DNA of 64,000 nt. Origin: Rikenellaceae bacterium (GTDB lineage: Bacteria > Bacteroidota > Bacteroidia > Bacteroidales > UBA932). A model generated the notes under the pieces. That model worked only from the letters and a program-made list of their open reading frames with translations. It made no database searches and was not told the DNA's origin. The stretch covers positions 55,013 through 119,012 of the forward strand of contig JALEPJ010000015.1 in NCBI GenBank assembly GCA_022766385.1. The letters are read 5' to 3'. Shown piece after piece: positions 7,711 to 15,852 of the stretch. How positions within the stretch are numbered: position 1 is the stretch's first letter; each line of letters begins with the position of its first letter. Both the position numbers and the translations under genes were made by a program.

Positions 7711-8631
7711 ATGGGCAAAAGAACGCATAAGAGAAACTACGACATTTTTTCAAATTATAACTATCATGTCCCTGGGATAAGTGGCATGTTCATACTGCTC
7801 GCCTGGATGCTGGTGGGAGCCTTGCTTGGCAATCTTGCTTCAATGCTTGTACTCGCCCTTTTTGCCAATACTCCCGATGCAATGGGATACGCGACCCTAG
7901 TATCCTATCCGTTAATGTTCATTCCTCCGATGATATATGCAGGTTATATGAGCAGCAGAGACTCACTTTTCGATGTAGGCTTCGTCTTGGACAATGACCA
8001 CGTCAAGCCTCTCGGATGGCCGTTCTGTATAGTTTTGGTAATAATGGGTACCCTTGCAGCCAGTTTCATATCTGAACTCTGCGGATTCATACTGCCCCCT
8101 ATGCCGGAATGGCTGGAAAACACACTTGGAAATATGACCGAGGGCAATATTTGGATCAATCTCATCTGCGTCAGCATCTTCGCACCTTTCTTCGAGGAAT
8201 GGCTCTGCCGTGGAGAAGTGCTGCGTGGTCTGCTGAATTTCAAGCGCAAGGACAAGGACGGAAATGAAACAAGGGGAATGAAGCCCGCCAATGCCATCAT
8301 CATATCAGCCGCCTTCTTCGCTCTTATTCATTTGAACCCTTGGCAGGCCATACCGGCCTTCCTTCTCGGCTGTCTCTTTGGTTACGTTTATTACAGGACA
8401 GGCTCTCTCAAGCTTACAATGCTGATGCATTGCACCAACAACACATTCGCTGTAGTGATAAGCCACATAGACAGATTCAAGGATGCAGACACGATGAAAG
8501 ATCTGATGAGTATGCCTATGTACGTATCACTGATGTTGTTCAGCATCGTCTTTATCGTTTATCTGGTTTTCAAGTTCAAAAGCATCGAGCTTCAGGGTCC
8601 TCAGGGCAATTGTGACAGGATATCAGCCTGA
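7711..8631 (+). CDS. CPBP (CAAX/ABI) family intramembrane metalloprotease
   Basis: A 306-residue polytopic membrane protein with about seven to eight hydrophobic segments. The catalytic motifs of the Abi/CAAX-prenyl-protease family are present: EEWLCRGEVLRGLL near residue 160 (EExxxR), FFALIHLNPWQ near residue 203 (FxxxH) and HCTNNTFA near residue 240. Family members are glutamate/histidine intramembrane proteases; in bacteria the substrates are mostly unknown. A near-consensus -7 box (TAAATTCG at 7674-7681) lies 30 bp upstream of the ATG. It overlaps the convergent MurU-like gene by 31 bp. Confidence 0.9.
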   Translation: MGKRTHKRNYDIFSNYNYHVPGISGMFILLAWMLVGALLGNLASMLVLALFANTPDAMGYATLVSYPLMFIPPMIYAGYMSSRDSLFDVGFVLDNDHVKPLGWPFCIVLVIMGTLAASFISELCGFILPPMPEWLENTLGNMTEGNIWINLICVSIFAPFFEEWLCRGEVLRGLLNFKRKDKDGNETRGMKPANAIIISAAFFALIHLNPWQAIPAFLLGCLFGYVYYRTGSLKLTMLMHCTNNTFAVVISHIDRFKDADTMKDLMSMPMYVSLMLFSIVFIVYLVFKFKSIELQGPQGNCDRISA

Positions 8632-9362
8632 GATTCAAGCTTTTCAAGAGCATCCACCTTGCCTGCATCCACCAGTTTGAGGTCCTCCTGAAGAGCCCCG
8701 TAAACAGGATGGAGAGCAGCGGCCTTCAGATAGAAATCCATTATCGGAAATCTTTCAGGCATACCCGTTTCCCTCATCACCGAGAAAATGGAGTCCGAAA
8801 CGAGATGTATGCCGGAAAATGCATATTTGTGGCAATTGTCGGGATTCAGCCCAGGATAAGGGCTGCGAATCTCGCCCGTCTCTATATTGGTCCATCCTAC
8901 CATCCTCATATCATCGTCAAACAGCAAGTAGCGGCTTGTCTTCCTGTCGCTTACCAGCAGCAAGGCCATTGCATCGTCCCTCCATTGTGATATCAGCTCA
9001 TTGAATCTGACATTTGACAATATATCGACATTGTGGACCAGGAAAGGTTCAGCTGCAGGCTTTCCCTCCTTCAGCAGAGCTTCCGCCTTCAGAATACCGC
9101 CTCCTGTTTCCAGTAGACAAGCCTGCTCGTCTGAGACAGCAAGCTTATATTTTGAAGCATAATGCTCTGACAGATAATCCTTTATCATTTGAGGAAAATG
9201 ATGTACATTGACCACAAAATCATCAAAGCCTGCATCGGCCAAGCTGTCTATGACGTGAGAAATCAAGGGCTTTCCGTGCACGTTCACGAGTGCTTTGGGC
9301 ATTGTGTCGGTGAGAGGTTTGAGACGGGTTCCGAGTCCCGCAGCGAAAATCATTGCCTTCAT
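8601..9362 (-). CDS. murU: MurU-like N-acetylmuramate-1-phosphate uridylyltransferase
   Basis: A 253-residue nucleotidyltransferase with the signature MKAMIFAAGLGTRLKPLTDT, MPKALVNVHGKPLISHVID, and the metal-binding VHNVDILSNV near residue 110. In the Pseudomonas recycling pathway MurU makes UDP-MurNAc from MurNAc-1-phosphate, bypassing MurA and so fosfomycin. The assignment rests mainly on context: the gene lies 13 bp downstream of an AmgK-type sugar kinase on the same strand, the same pair as in that pathway. Other sugar-1-phosphate substrates remain possible. Confidence 0.8.
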   Translation of the reverse strand: MKAMIFAAGLGTRLKPLTDTMPKALVNVHGKPLISHVIDSLADAGFDDFVVNVHHFPQMIKDYLSEHYASKYKLAVSDEQACLLETGGGILKAEALLKEGKPAAEPFLVHNVDILSNVRFNELISQWRDDAMALLLVSDRKTSRYLLFDDDMRMVGWTNIETGEIRSPYPGLNPDNCHKYAFSGIHLVSDSIFSVMRETGMPERFPIMDFYLKAAALHPVYGALQEDLKLVDAGKVDALEKLESQADILSQLP

Positions 9363-9375
9363 AGCTTCAGTCTTT

Positions 9376-10806
9376 TCAGCGTTTGAAATCCTTTATGTCG
9401 ATTCCGAGTTCGCGATGAATAAGATGCACTCGGAGCGAAGCGCCGAAAAGCGACCTGATGTGCTCCGCCGTCCTCAAAGCGCTGTAAACCGAGCGATGCT
9501 GTCCTCCAGTGCAGCCGAAACAAAGCTGGAGATGGGTGAACCCCCGTTTGAGATAGCAATCAACATGGGTATCCACCAGTTTGAACACAGAATTGAGAAA
9601 TCGGGATATGCCACCATCGTCTTCAAGAAAGGCCTGTACCTCCGAGTCGAGACCGCTAAGATGTCGATATTGCTCATAACGGCCGGGGTTGTTGACCGAA
9701 CGGCAATCGAAAACATAGCCGCCACCATTGCCGCTGTTGTCCTCGGGCAATCCTTTCTTGAATGAAAAGCTGATGATCTGAACTTCGAGGCGGCCGTCGT
9801 TTTGAGCCACCTTCTTCTTTTCGGAGTCAATCAAGTCGCGCAGCACCTCACACAGATAGGGATATTGTCCGAAAGGGGTAGAAATCAATTCTTCGAGATT
9901 GGCAATGGCCGGAGCAATGCTCGCGAGGAAGTGAGCCTTCCTTTCAATCCGGCCACGGAAGCCGTAAGCGCCCAAGACCTGAAGCATACGGAAAAGAACG
10001 AAGATGCGCAATTCCTGAAGAAAGGTACTGCGGTCGACGGTCTTGTATTCCGACAGGCTGTTCAGATAGGCATCTATCATCTTTTGCTTCAGGCTTTCAG
10101 GATAGGCAGCACGCGCCTGCCATACGAATGAAGCCAGGTCATAATGGCAAGGTCCTTTTCTACCTCCCTGAAAATCAATAAAATAAGGCTCTCCGTCCTT
10201 TATCATCACATTTCTCGACTGGAAATCCCTGTACATAAAACAGTCATTGCCAACGGAAAGCAGATCCGACTTAAGACGGTCAAAATCATCCTGAAGGCGA
10301 AGCTCATTGAATTCCAGAGCAGAGGGTTTCAGAAAGCAGTATTTGAAGTAATTGAGATCGAAATCGACAGTTCTGGCATCGAAGGAAGAAACAGCATAGC
10401 ACTTTCCATAGTCGAGTCCTTCCCCGCCCCTATACTGAATTGCCGGAAGCATAGACACCACCTTACACAGAAGAGCCTCATCTTCTGGAGTATATTGTCC
10501 TTTGATCCTGGAGGAAGCCAGAAGTTCGAATAGAGTCTTTTCTCCCAAATCCTCCTGAAGATAGTCCATTCCGTTCTGACTAAGGCCATATTGCTCCGGA
10601 ACGTTCAAACCCTTGGAAAGGAAGTGGGAAGCAAGATAAATGAAAGTGGAGTTTTCCTCCCTGTCTGTTCCTTCAACGGCAATGAAACTGCCGCCCTTGC
10701 CTTGAATCCTGTAGTATTTTCTCCTGCTTCCCGAGGGTGATAAAGCCGTAATCCTTTCAGGTTCAAAGCCTGTGTGGGAACGGTATAATAGTGCTAAACT
10801 GTCCAT
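9376..10806 (-). CDS. AmgK-like aminoglycoside-phosphotransferase-fold kinase fused to RapZ C-terminal domain
   Basis: A 476-residue two-domain protein. Residues 1 to about 320 are an APH-fold sugar kinase with the catalytic loop YRDFQSRNVMIKDG near residue 193 and the metal motif FIDFQGGRKGP near 211, as in AmgK, which phosphorylates MurNAc at the anomeric position. From about residue 340 the sequence matches the C-terminal domain of RapZ: ISFSFKKGLPEDNSG, VFDCRSVNNPGRYEQY, SGLD, and FGCTGGQHRSVYSALRTAEH. In E. coli that domain binds glucosamine-6-phosphate and small RNAs. The fusion and the adjacent MurU suggest amino-sugar recycling with built-in sensing. ATG 10806 is preferred; an upstream start at 10836 is possible. 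Confidence 0.85.
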   Translation of the reverse strand: MDSLALLYRSHTGFEPERITALSPSGSRRKYYRIQGKGGSFIAVEGTDREENSTFIYLASHFLSKGLNVPEQYGLSQNGMDYLQEDLGEKTLFELLASSRIKGQYTPEDEALLCKVVSMLPAIQYRGGEGLDYGKCYAVSSFDARTVDFDLNYFKYCFLKPSALEFNELRLQDDFDRLKSDLLSVGNDCFMYRDFQSRNVMIKDGEPYFIDFQGGRKGPCHYDLASFVWQARAAYPESLKQKMIDAYLNSLSEYKTVDRSTFLQELRIFVLFRMLQVLGAYGFRGRIERKAHFLASIAPAIANLEELISTPFGQYPYLCEVLRDLIDSEKKKVAQNDGRLEVQIISFSFKKGLPEDNSGNGGGYVFDCRSVNNPGRYEQYRHLSGLDSEVQAFLEDDGGISRFLNSVFKLVDTHVDCYLKRGFTHLQLCFGCTGGQHRSVYSALRTAEHIRSLFGASLRVHLIHRELGIDIKDFKR

Positions 10807-10865
10807 AATACTGATTGAGAGTACGAAAATAAGCATTATTTTCCAATAGTTTCCTAAAAAATGGT

Positions 10866-10873
10866 TAACTTTG
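10866..10873 (+). promoter_or_regulatory. -7 box for the porin gene
   Basis: TAACTTTG matches TAnnTTTG exactly, 13 bp before the ATG at 10887, so the predicted 5' leader is only a few bases. The -33 element is not clear. Confidence 0.6.
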
Positions 10874-10886
10874 CAAATTGCACGTT

Positions 10887-13595
10887 ATGAAGAAATTGTT
10901 GTCCAAAATATGGTTCCCATTCACGGTGGTCATTCTCACCTCCGCCTCGGCACTCGCGCTAGGTCCGAAGGTGGAAATGAACGAACATCTTCTGGGGGCG
11001 AGGGTTGAAACCATTGCCGAGAAGCCCGATACAGTAATCTACACTACTCCCGGGTATAAAAGCAGATGGACAGCCGAGGACTACAGGATGGGCAAAGAGT
11101 CCATCACTGACAGCCTGTTCATTAACGGGACTGACAGTGTCTTTGTTGATTCGCTAAAAGAAGCAGCCTCCAATCTTCCCTCATTGAGTGCAAGGGACAC
11201 TATTGTCGTTCCCGATTCGCTTAGATATACCGATCCTTTCAGATACAAGTATTACGTCGCTCTCAGGGACTCGCTTACCCACATTCAGGTCAGGGACTCG
11301 CTGAAAGCTGCCGGTGACTCTCTGGACTGGCCACGTCTGGACTCACTGTACAAGGCGGATTCCATCCTTGCAGCCAGAATTGCCTTCGAGAAATGGTACA
11401 ATGGCCTGAGCAAGGAGGAGCGTAAGCTCTACGACAAGAAACAGAAGGTTCAGCAGAAACTCCGCGAGTCAAACGCAGCCCAGGCTCTGAAGGAAAAAGA
11501 GAAGGAAAGGAAGGACAGTATCCTTAAGGAGACGCCTCGTATTCTGGAGACCTTTGCCTTCCCTGACAGCCTTCAGTATCAGAGAATGGTACGCTGGACC
11601 CACGACAGGGAATTCCACAAACTCGGCTTCATATCTCTGGAAGACACTACGGCCAATTACAGGTTCTATGACTTCCCCTTCAAACGCAATGATGTGAATG
11701 CCACATGGTTAGGTGTATCCGGTTCACCTGTACAGTATTACAACTACTTCAACAGAAAATCTTCCGACAAGGTCTCATTCTATGAAGCGCAGGAAAGCTG
11801 GAGCTGGACGCCTGCTACCGTCCCTAACTACAACACCAAGACCCCATATACCGAGCTTGGCTATTCCGGTACTCTCTTTGCCGGTACCGAGAAAGAATCA
11901 GACAATCTCCATCTCCTTACTACACAGAACATTACACCGGAACTGAATTTCCTTCTCCTCTTTGACAGATATGGAGGCGGAGGAATACTCCCCAACGAGA
12001 ATACCATAAATAAGAACACCGTTGTCAATGTCAATTATGTGGGCAAGCGCTATATGCTGCATACAGGTCACATATACAACTACGTGACCAGGCAGGAGAA
12101 TGGCGGTATCCAGGACAATTCATGGATCAGGGACACCACAGTCAACGCCAGGGAAATCGCAGTAAACCTGAACGACGCCAGCAGCAGGATAAAAAAGAAC
12201 ACCCTTTATCTCGACCAGCAGTACAGGATTCCGTTCACCTTCATCAATGATTTGAGGGACAAGAAGGAAGACAGGTGGTACGAGCAGCATTACAAGGACA
12301 GCATAGCCCGAAAGGGTGACAGCCTCAATGTAGAGAGCATGAATCAGTATCTCGATGCAGTAAGACAAAGAAGGGCCGCCCTGGACACTTCGAGCAACAG
12401 GGACCTGACCACTGCTTTCATCGGCCACAGCAGCGAATTCTCGACCTACAGGCGTATCTACAACGACAAAGGGGCAGGCAAGTTCTACAATGGAGTAAAT
12501 TACATCAATCCTAACAGGAGTGATGATTCTTTACGCGTTTCCAGATTGGAGAACAAGGTCTTCATACGTCTTCAGCCTTGGTCGGAGGACGCAATCATTT
12601 CGAAGCTGAACCTCGGAGCGGGCAGCCGCATTTTGAATTACTATGTTCCTGATCCAAGCTTCACAAAGACCAGGAACAATGTAATCTGGAACTCTGAATA
12701 TCTTTATGCAGGAGCGGAAGGCAATTTACGCGGCTTCTTCGATTGGGACGCCAAGGCCGAATATGTATTTCTCGGCAAGGAATGGGGCGACTTCAGCGTA
12801 GATGCCAATATGGGTTTCAAGTTCTATCCTTTTAGAAAGGCGAGGAAAAGTCCTGTATCCATTGACCTGCATTTTGATACCGAACTCGACGAGCCGGAGT
12901 ACTATCAGCAGCATATGCTTACGAACCATTACCGTTGGGATAATGAGTTCAGTAAGATATCCACCACACGTCTTCAGGGAGAACTGTCCATCCCTAGATG
13001 GAAACTGGATGCCAGCGTCGGATATGCGCTGCTGGCCAACAACATTTATTACGACACGCTGGGAATAATAAGGCAGAATCCAAACCCAATGAGCGTTCTG
13101 ACAGCGAACATCAACAAGGAGTTCGTCCTGGGGCCTCTGCATCTTGACAACAGGGTGCTTTTCCAGCTGTCTTCAAATCAGGAGGTGCTTCCGCTTCCAA
13201 GCGTAGCCCTCAACTTAAAGTATTATATTGAGATGAACCTCGGCAAGGGGGCAATGAGAATGCAGGCCGGAATAAACGGATTCTTCAACACGGCCTGGTA
13301 CTCCCCTGCATGGAATCCAGCCTTGGGCGTATTCCATAATCAGAATGAGCATAAATACAACAATGGCCCATACTTCGATGCTTTCATCAATATGCAATGG
13401 AAGCGCGCCTGCATTTTCGTGAAGTACGAAAATGCGGGACAGGGATGGCCTATGAAGAGTTTCGATTATTTCAGTGCACACCACTATATCAATACTCAAA
13501 GAGGTCTAAAACTGGGTATATACTGGCCATTCTACAGGCAACCGGGCAAAACAAGCGGCAGCGCCAGCTCTTCTGCATCCCCTGGCCAAAGATAG
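10887..13595 (+). CDS. Putative outer-membrane porin (Porin_10 type)
   Basis: A 902-residue protein with an N-terminal export signal (MKKLLSKIWFPFTVVILTSASALALG). A charged, low-complexity, coiled-coil-like region of about residues 130-215 is rich in SL, DS and KE repeats. The following 650 residues have alternating aromatic and polar beta-strands (for example YKYNNGPYFDAFINMQWKRA) typical of a large outer-membrane barrel, ending LKLGIYWPFYRQ. It resembles the putative porin family widespread in Bacteroidota. An in-frame TTG at 10878 was not chosen because ATG 10887 starts the signal peptide. It is followed 7 bp later by the transglycosylase gene, so the two are probably cotranscribed. Confidence 0.82.
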   Translation: MKKLLSKIWFPFTVVILTSASALALGPKVEMNEHLLGARVETIAEKPDTVIYTTPGYKSRWTAEDYRMGKESITDSLFINGTDSVFVDSLKEAASNLPSLSARDTIVVPDSLRYTDPFRYKYYVALRDSLTHIQVRDSLKAAGDSLDWPRLDSLYKADSILAARIAFEKWYNGLSKEERKLYDKKQKVQQKLRESNAAQALKEKEKERKDSILKETPRILETFAFPDSLQYQRMVRWTHDREFHKLGFISLEDTTANYRFYDFPFKRNDVNATWLGVSGSPVQYYNYFNRKSSDKVSFYEAQESWSWTPATVPNYNTKTPYTELGYSGTLFAGTEKESDNLHLLTTQNITPELNFLLLFDRYGGGGILPNENTINKNTVVNVNYVGKRYMLHTGHIYNYVTRQENGGIQDNSWIRDTTVNAREIAVNLNDASSRIKKNTLYLDQQYRIPFTFINDLRDKKEDRWYEQHYKDSIARKGDSLNVESMNQYLDAVRQRRAALDTSSNRDLTTAFIGHSSEFSTYRRIYNDKGAGKFYNGVNYINPNRSDDSLRVSRLENKVFIRLQPWSEDAIISKLNLGAGSRILNYYVPDPSFTKTRNNVIWNSEYLYAGAEGNLRGFFDWDAKAEYVFLGKEWGDFSVDANMGFKFYPFRKARKSPVSIDLHFDTELDEPEYYQQHMLTNHYRWDNEFSKISTTRLQGELSIPRWKLDASVGYALLANNIYYDTLGIIRQNPNPMSVLTANINKEFVLGPLHLDNRVLFQLSSNQEVLPLPSVALNLKYYIEMNLGKGAMRMQAGINGFFNTAWYSPAWNPALGVFHNQNEHKYNNGPYFDAFINMQWKRACIFVKYENAGQGWPMKSFDYFSAHHYINTQRGLKLGIYWPFYRQPGKTSGSASSSASPGQR

Positions 13596-13602
13596 AAAAA
13601 GA

Positions 13603-14655
13603 ATGAAGAAAAGAATTCTCGTACCGTACTGCATAATTTCTTCCATAGTGATATGCATTGCGGTCCTTGTAGGCATTACTGAAGAGAAAGAGATGGAGGC
13701 AGATAGTTTCGCTGAATCGGAATTGACCTTTGCATTCAACCTGAACGGATACAGACGCGGAGACAAACTGATTGCCGGCTACAACTATATGCTGTTGAAT
13801 GAGTTCAGCAAGTCACTCAATTCAAGTTCCACAATAATGAACGCATTTGAAGGCGAGAACTACATTGACTCGCTGAAAAAAGGATGCGTGGATTTGGTTG
13901 TTCTTCCATACAACGATACGCTCCAATTGGACAGCGTAAGCTTTTCAATTCCGATTGACAGTCTGACAATGTGGGCTGTACGTTCATCGGATACAGGTTC
14001 ATTGGCAGAAGTCAACCAATGGCTGAGTGAATATGAGCAGATGGAAGATAAACCTATCAACAAGAATCAGTTTATGAGAAGGTTCAGCCCTCACAGGGCA
14101 GCTAAGGCTGGCAGGACCTTGTCCCAGCTCAGTCCTTATGATGACCTTATCAAGGAATATGCTGCCCAGCTAGGCTGGGATTGGCGTATGCTCGCAGCTG
14201 TCATATTCCAGGAATCACGTTTCCACATCGAAGCCAGTTCTCCAAGGGGAGCCCGTGGACTGATGCAGACTATGCCTTCAACTGCCAGGAGATATGAAGT
14301 GAGCGATCTTTTCAATCCGGAGCAAAGTATTAAGGCAGGAGTATCCCTTCTTTCTCAACTACAGAAGATTTTTCAGGACCATGCTGCTAATAAAGATGAA
14401 CTGCTCAAGTTTACCCTGGCAGCATACAATGCTGGAGCAGGTCGAATCAGGGACTGTATCAATTATGCCAGTCACAAGGGAAGCGATGCCGACACCTGGG
14501 ACGAAATTGAAGCCATCATTCCTGAAATGAGGGACGAGAACAATATCCAGATTGATACGATCAAACACGGAGTGTTCCTCGGTCACGAGACCATAGCCTA
14601 CATTGACAGGGTTCTGTCCATATATAGCTCATTCTGTGCCATTTGCAATAATTGA
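13603..14655 (+). CDS. Membrane-bound lytic transglycosylase, MltF type
   Basis: A 350-residue envelope protein. It starts with a signal anchor (residues 5-23), then a shortened substrate-binding-protein-like domain (FAFNLNGYRRGDKLIAGYN) and a C-terminal SLT domain from about residue 180: AAVIFQESRFHIEASSPRGA with the catalytic glutamate, GLMQTMPSTARRYEV, and FTLAAYNAGAGRI. Such enzymes cleave the MurNAc-GlcNAc bond to form 1,6-anhydro-MurNAc. A role in supplying muropeptides to the nearby MurU/AmgK recycling genes is only an inference. It ends 2 bp before the convergent ABC permease gene. Confidence 0.9.
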   Translation: MKKRILVPYCIISSIVICIAVLVGITEEKEMEADSFAESELTFAFNLNGYRRGDKLIAGYNYMLLNEFSKSLNSSSTIMNAFEGENYIDSLKKGCVDLVVLPYNDTLQLDSVSFSIPIDSLTMWAVRSSDTGSLAEVNQWLSEYEQMEDKPINKNQFMRRFSPHRAAKAGRTLSQLSPYDDLIKEYAAQLGWDWRMLAAVIFQESRFHIEASSPRGARGLMQTMPSTARRYEVSDLFNPEQSIKAGVSLLSQLQKIFQDHAANKDELLKFTLAAYNAGAGRIRDCINYASHKGSDADTWDEIEAIIPEMRDENNIQIDTIKHGVFLGHETIAYIDRVLSIYSSFCAICNN

Positions 14656-14657
14656 GT

Positions 14658-15836
14658 CTATTGAGCCCTGACAGTCTGGGCAGGATCGACCTTCGAAATG
14701 AAAAGGGTAGGCAGGAGCAATAGCAGCATAATCCCCACATAAGCAAGAAGGTCGGCAAGCAGTATCATCGGGACATTGACACTGACAGGCACGAAGGAAA
14801 TGAAATAGTTTTCAGGGTTGAGCCTGATGAAATGGGTCGAAGACTGAAGGGCACAGAAAAGCAGAGCGAGAATATTCCCTATGGCCATTCCTTTCAGTAC
14901 GAGATTGGATGATACTCTCAGGAAAAGCTCGGAGATGGATCTGTCTGTCATTCCCATGGACTTGAGTATGCCTATAGTGGATATGTTTTGAAAGAGCAAT
15001 ATCAACAAACCCGAAATCATATTGAAGCCAGCCACAACGGTCATCAGTATGAGTATGACCATTACATTCAAGTCAATAAGGTCGAGCCAGTCAAAGATTC
15101 TGGAATACTTGTCTGTTATAGGGGTGGCAATCAAGTCATCGTCCTCTGCATCAGCCATCAAGAGGGCAAGTGTGCCTATTTCATCCGTTTTCATACTTAT
15201 GCGTGACCTGCTCCGGAAATAATCAGCCAAAGTGATTTCCAGAGCCGAGACCTCATCCTGCTCCCAGGAATTGAGCCTCTGCAAATCCGAAAGCGAAGCA
15301 TATACCAGCAGATTGTCATCAGCCTCGACCAGGCTCCTGTATATGGAGGCAACCTTGAACTTTCTCATCTTCACTCTTTCCCCGACAAAATAGGCAATCA
15401 GATCATCCCCTTCCTTGAGTCCAAGCAGGTCAGAGAGCTTAGAAGGTATGCTTACTTGCAGTGAAGAAGTTGAGTCAGAAGCGCTTACCCCTTTAAAAAG
15501 AACTCCGTGTATATTATCGTCCTTTTTGACTATTCCTGCCCTGTAAACGGCAGGTTCTATTGATTCTACACCATCGACTGCCCTTATCGCATCCAGACTG
15601 GGCGGCATGGAACTAATAGGACTGTCTTCACTGACATAATTCAAGCTGGAGGATGTAATCTGAATATCTCCGCTGATGGCACTCACATTGTCTCTGAGTT
15701 CCTTGCGGAAACCGGAAGATATGGATACGGCAAGTATCATTACAAGGAAGGAGACAGCTATGGAAACCATAGCCGTCTTCCCCTTGAAACGAAGTTTTCG
15801 GGATATGAATGCAGCTGCGTTCATTCTCCTTTCCAT
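14658..15836 (-). CDS. LolC/LolE-type ABC transporter permease (FtsX fold)
   Basis: A 392-residue inner-membrane protein with one N-terminal transmembrane helix (about residues 20-40), a large periplasmic MacB-like domain (about 45-255) and three C-terminal helices, including MVILILMTVVAGFNMISGLL and GILKSMGMTDRSI, the FtsX-domain cytoplasmic loop. LolCE proteins extract lipoproteins from the inner membrane for transport to the outer membrane. No ATPase (LolD) lies next to it. The ATG at 15836 lies 16 bp after the peptidase gene stop; an ATG at 15824 (MNAAAFISRKL) is an equally good start by family comparison. Confidence 0.88.
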   Translation of the reverse strand: MERRMNAAAFISRKLRFKGKTAMVSIAVSFLVMILAVSISSGFRKELRDNVSAISGDIQITSSSLNYVSEDSPISSMPPSLDAIRAVDGVESIEPAVYRAGIVKKDDNIHGVLFKGVSASDSTSSLQVSIPSKLSDLLGLKEGDDLIAYFVGERVKMRKFKVASIYRSLVEADDNLLVYASLSDLQRLNSWEQDEVSALEITLADYFRSRSRISMKTDEIGTLALLMADAEDDDLIATPITDKYSRIFDWLDLIDLNVMVILILMTVVAGFNMISGLLILLFQNISTIGILKSMGMTDRSISELFLRVSSNLVLKGMAIGNILALLFCALQSSTHFIRLNPENYFISFVPVSVNVPMILLADLLAYVGIMLLLLLPTLFISKVDPAQTVRAQ

Positions 15837-15852
15837 TGCCGCAGTATTGCAG

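Noticed and set aside
11290..11472. Antisense open frame within the porin gene
   Set aside because: Shadow of the strongly coding plus strand, no promoter or family similarity; the same applies to the many other opposite-strand frames inside conserved genes.
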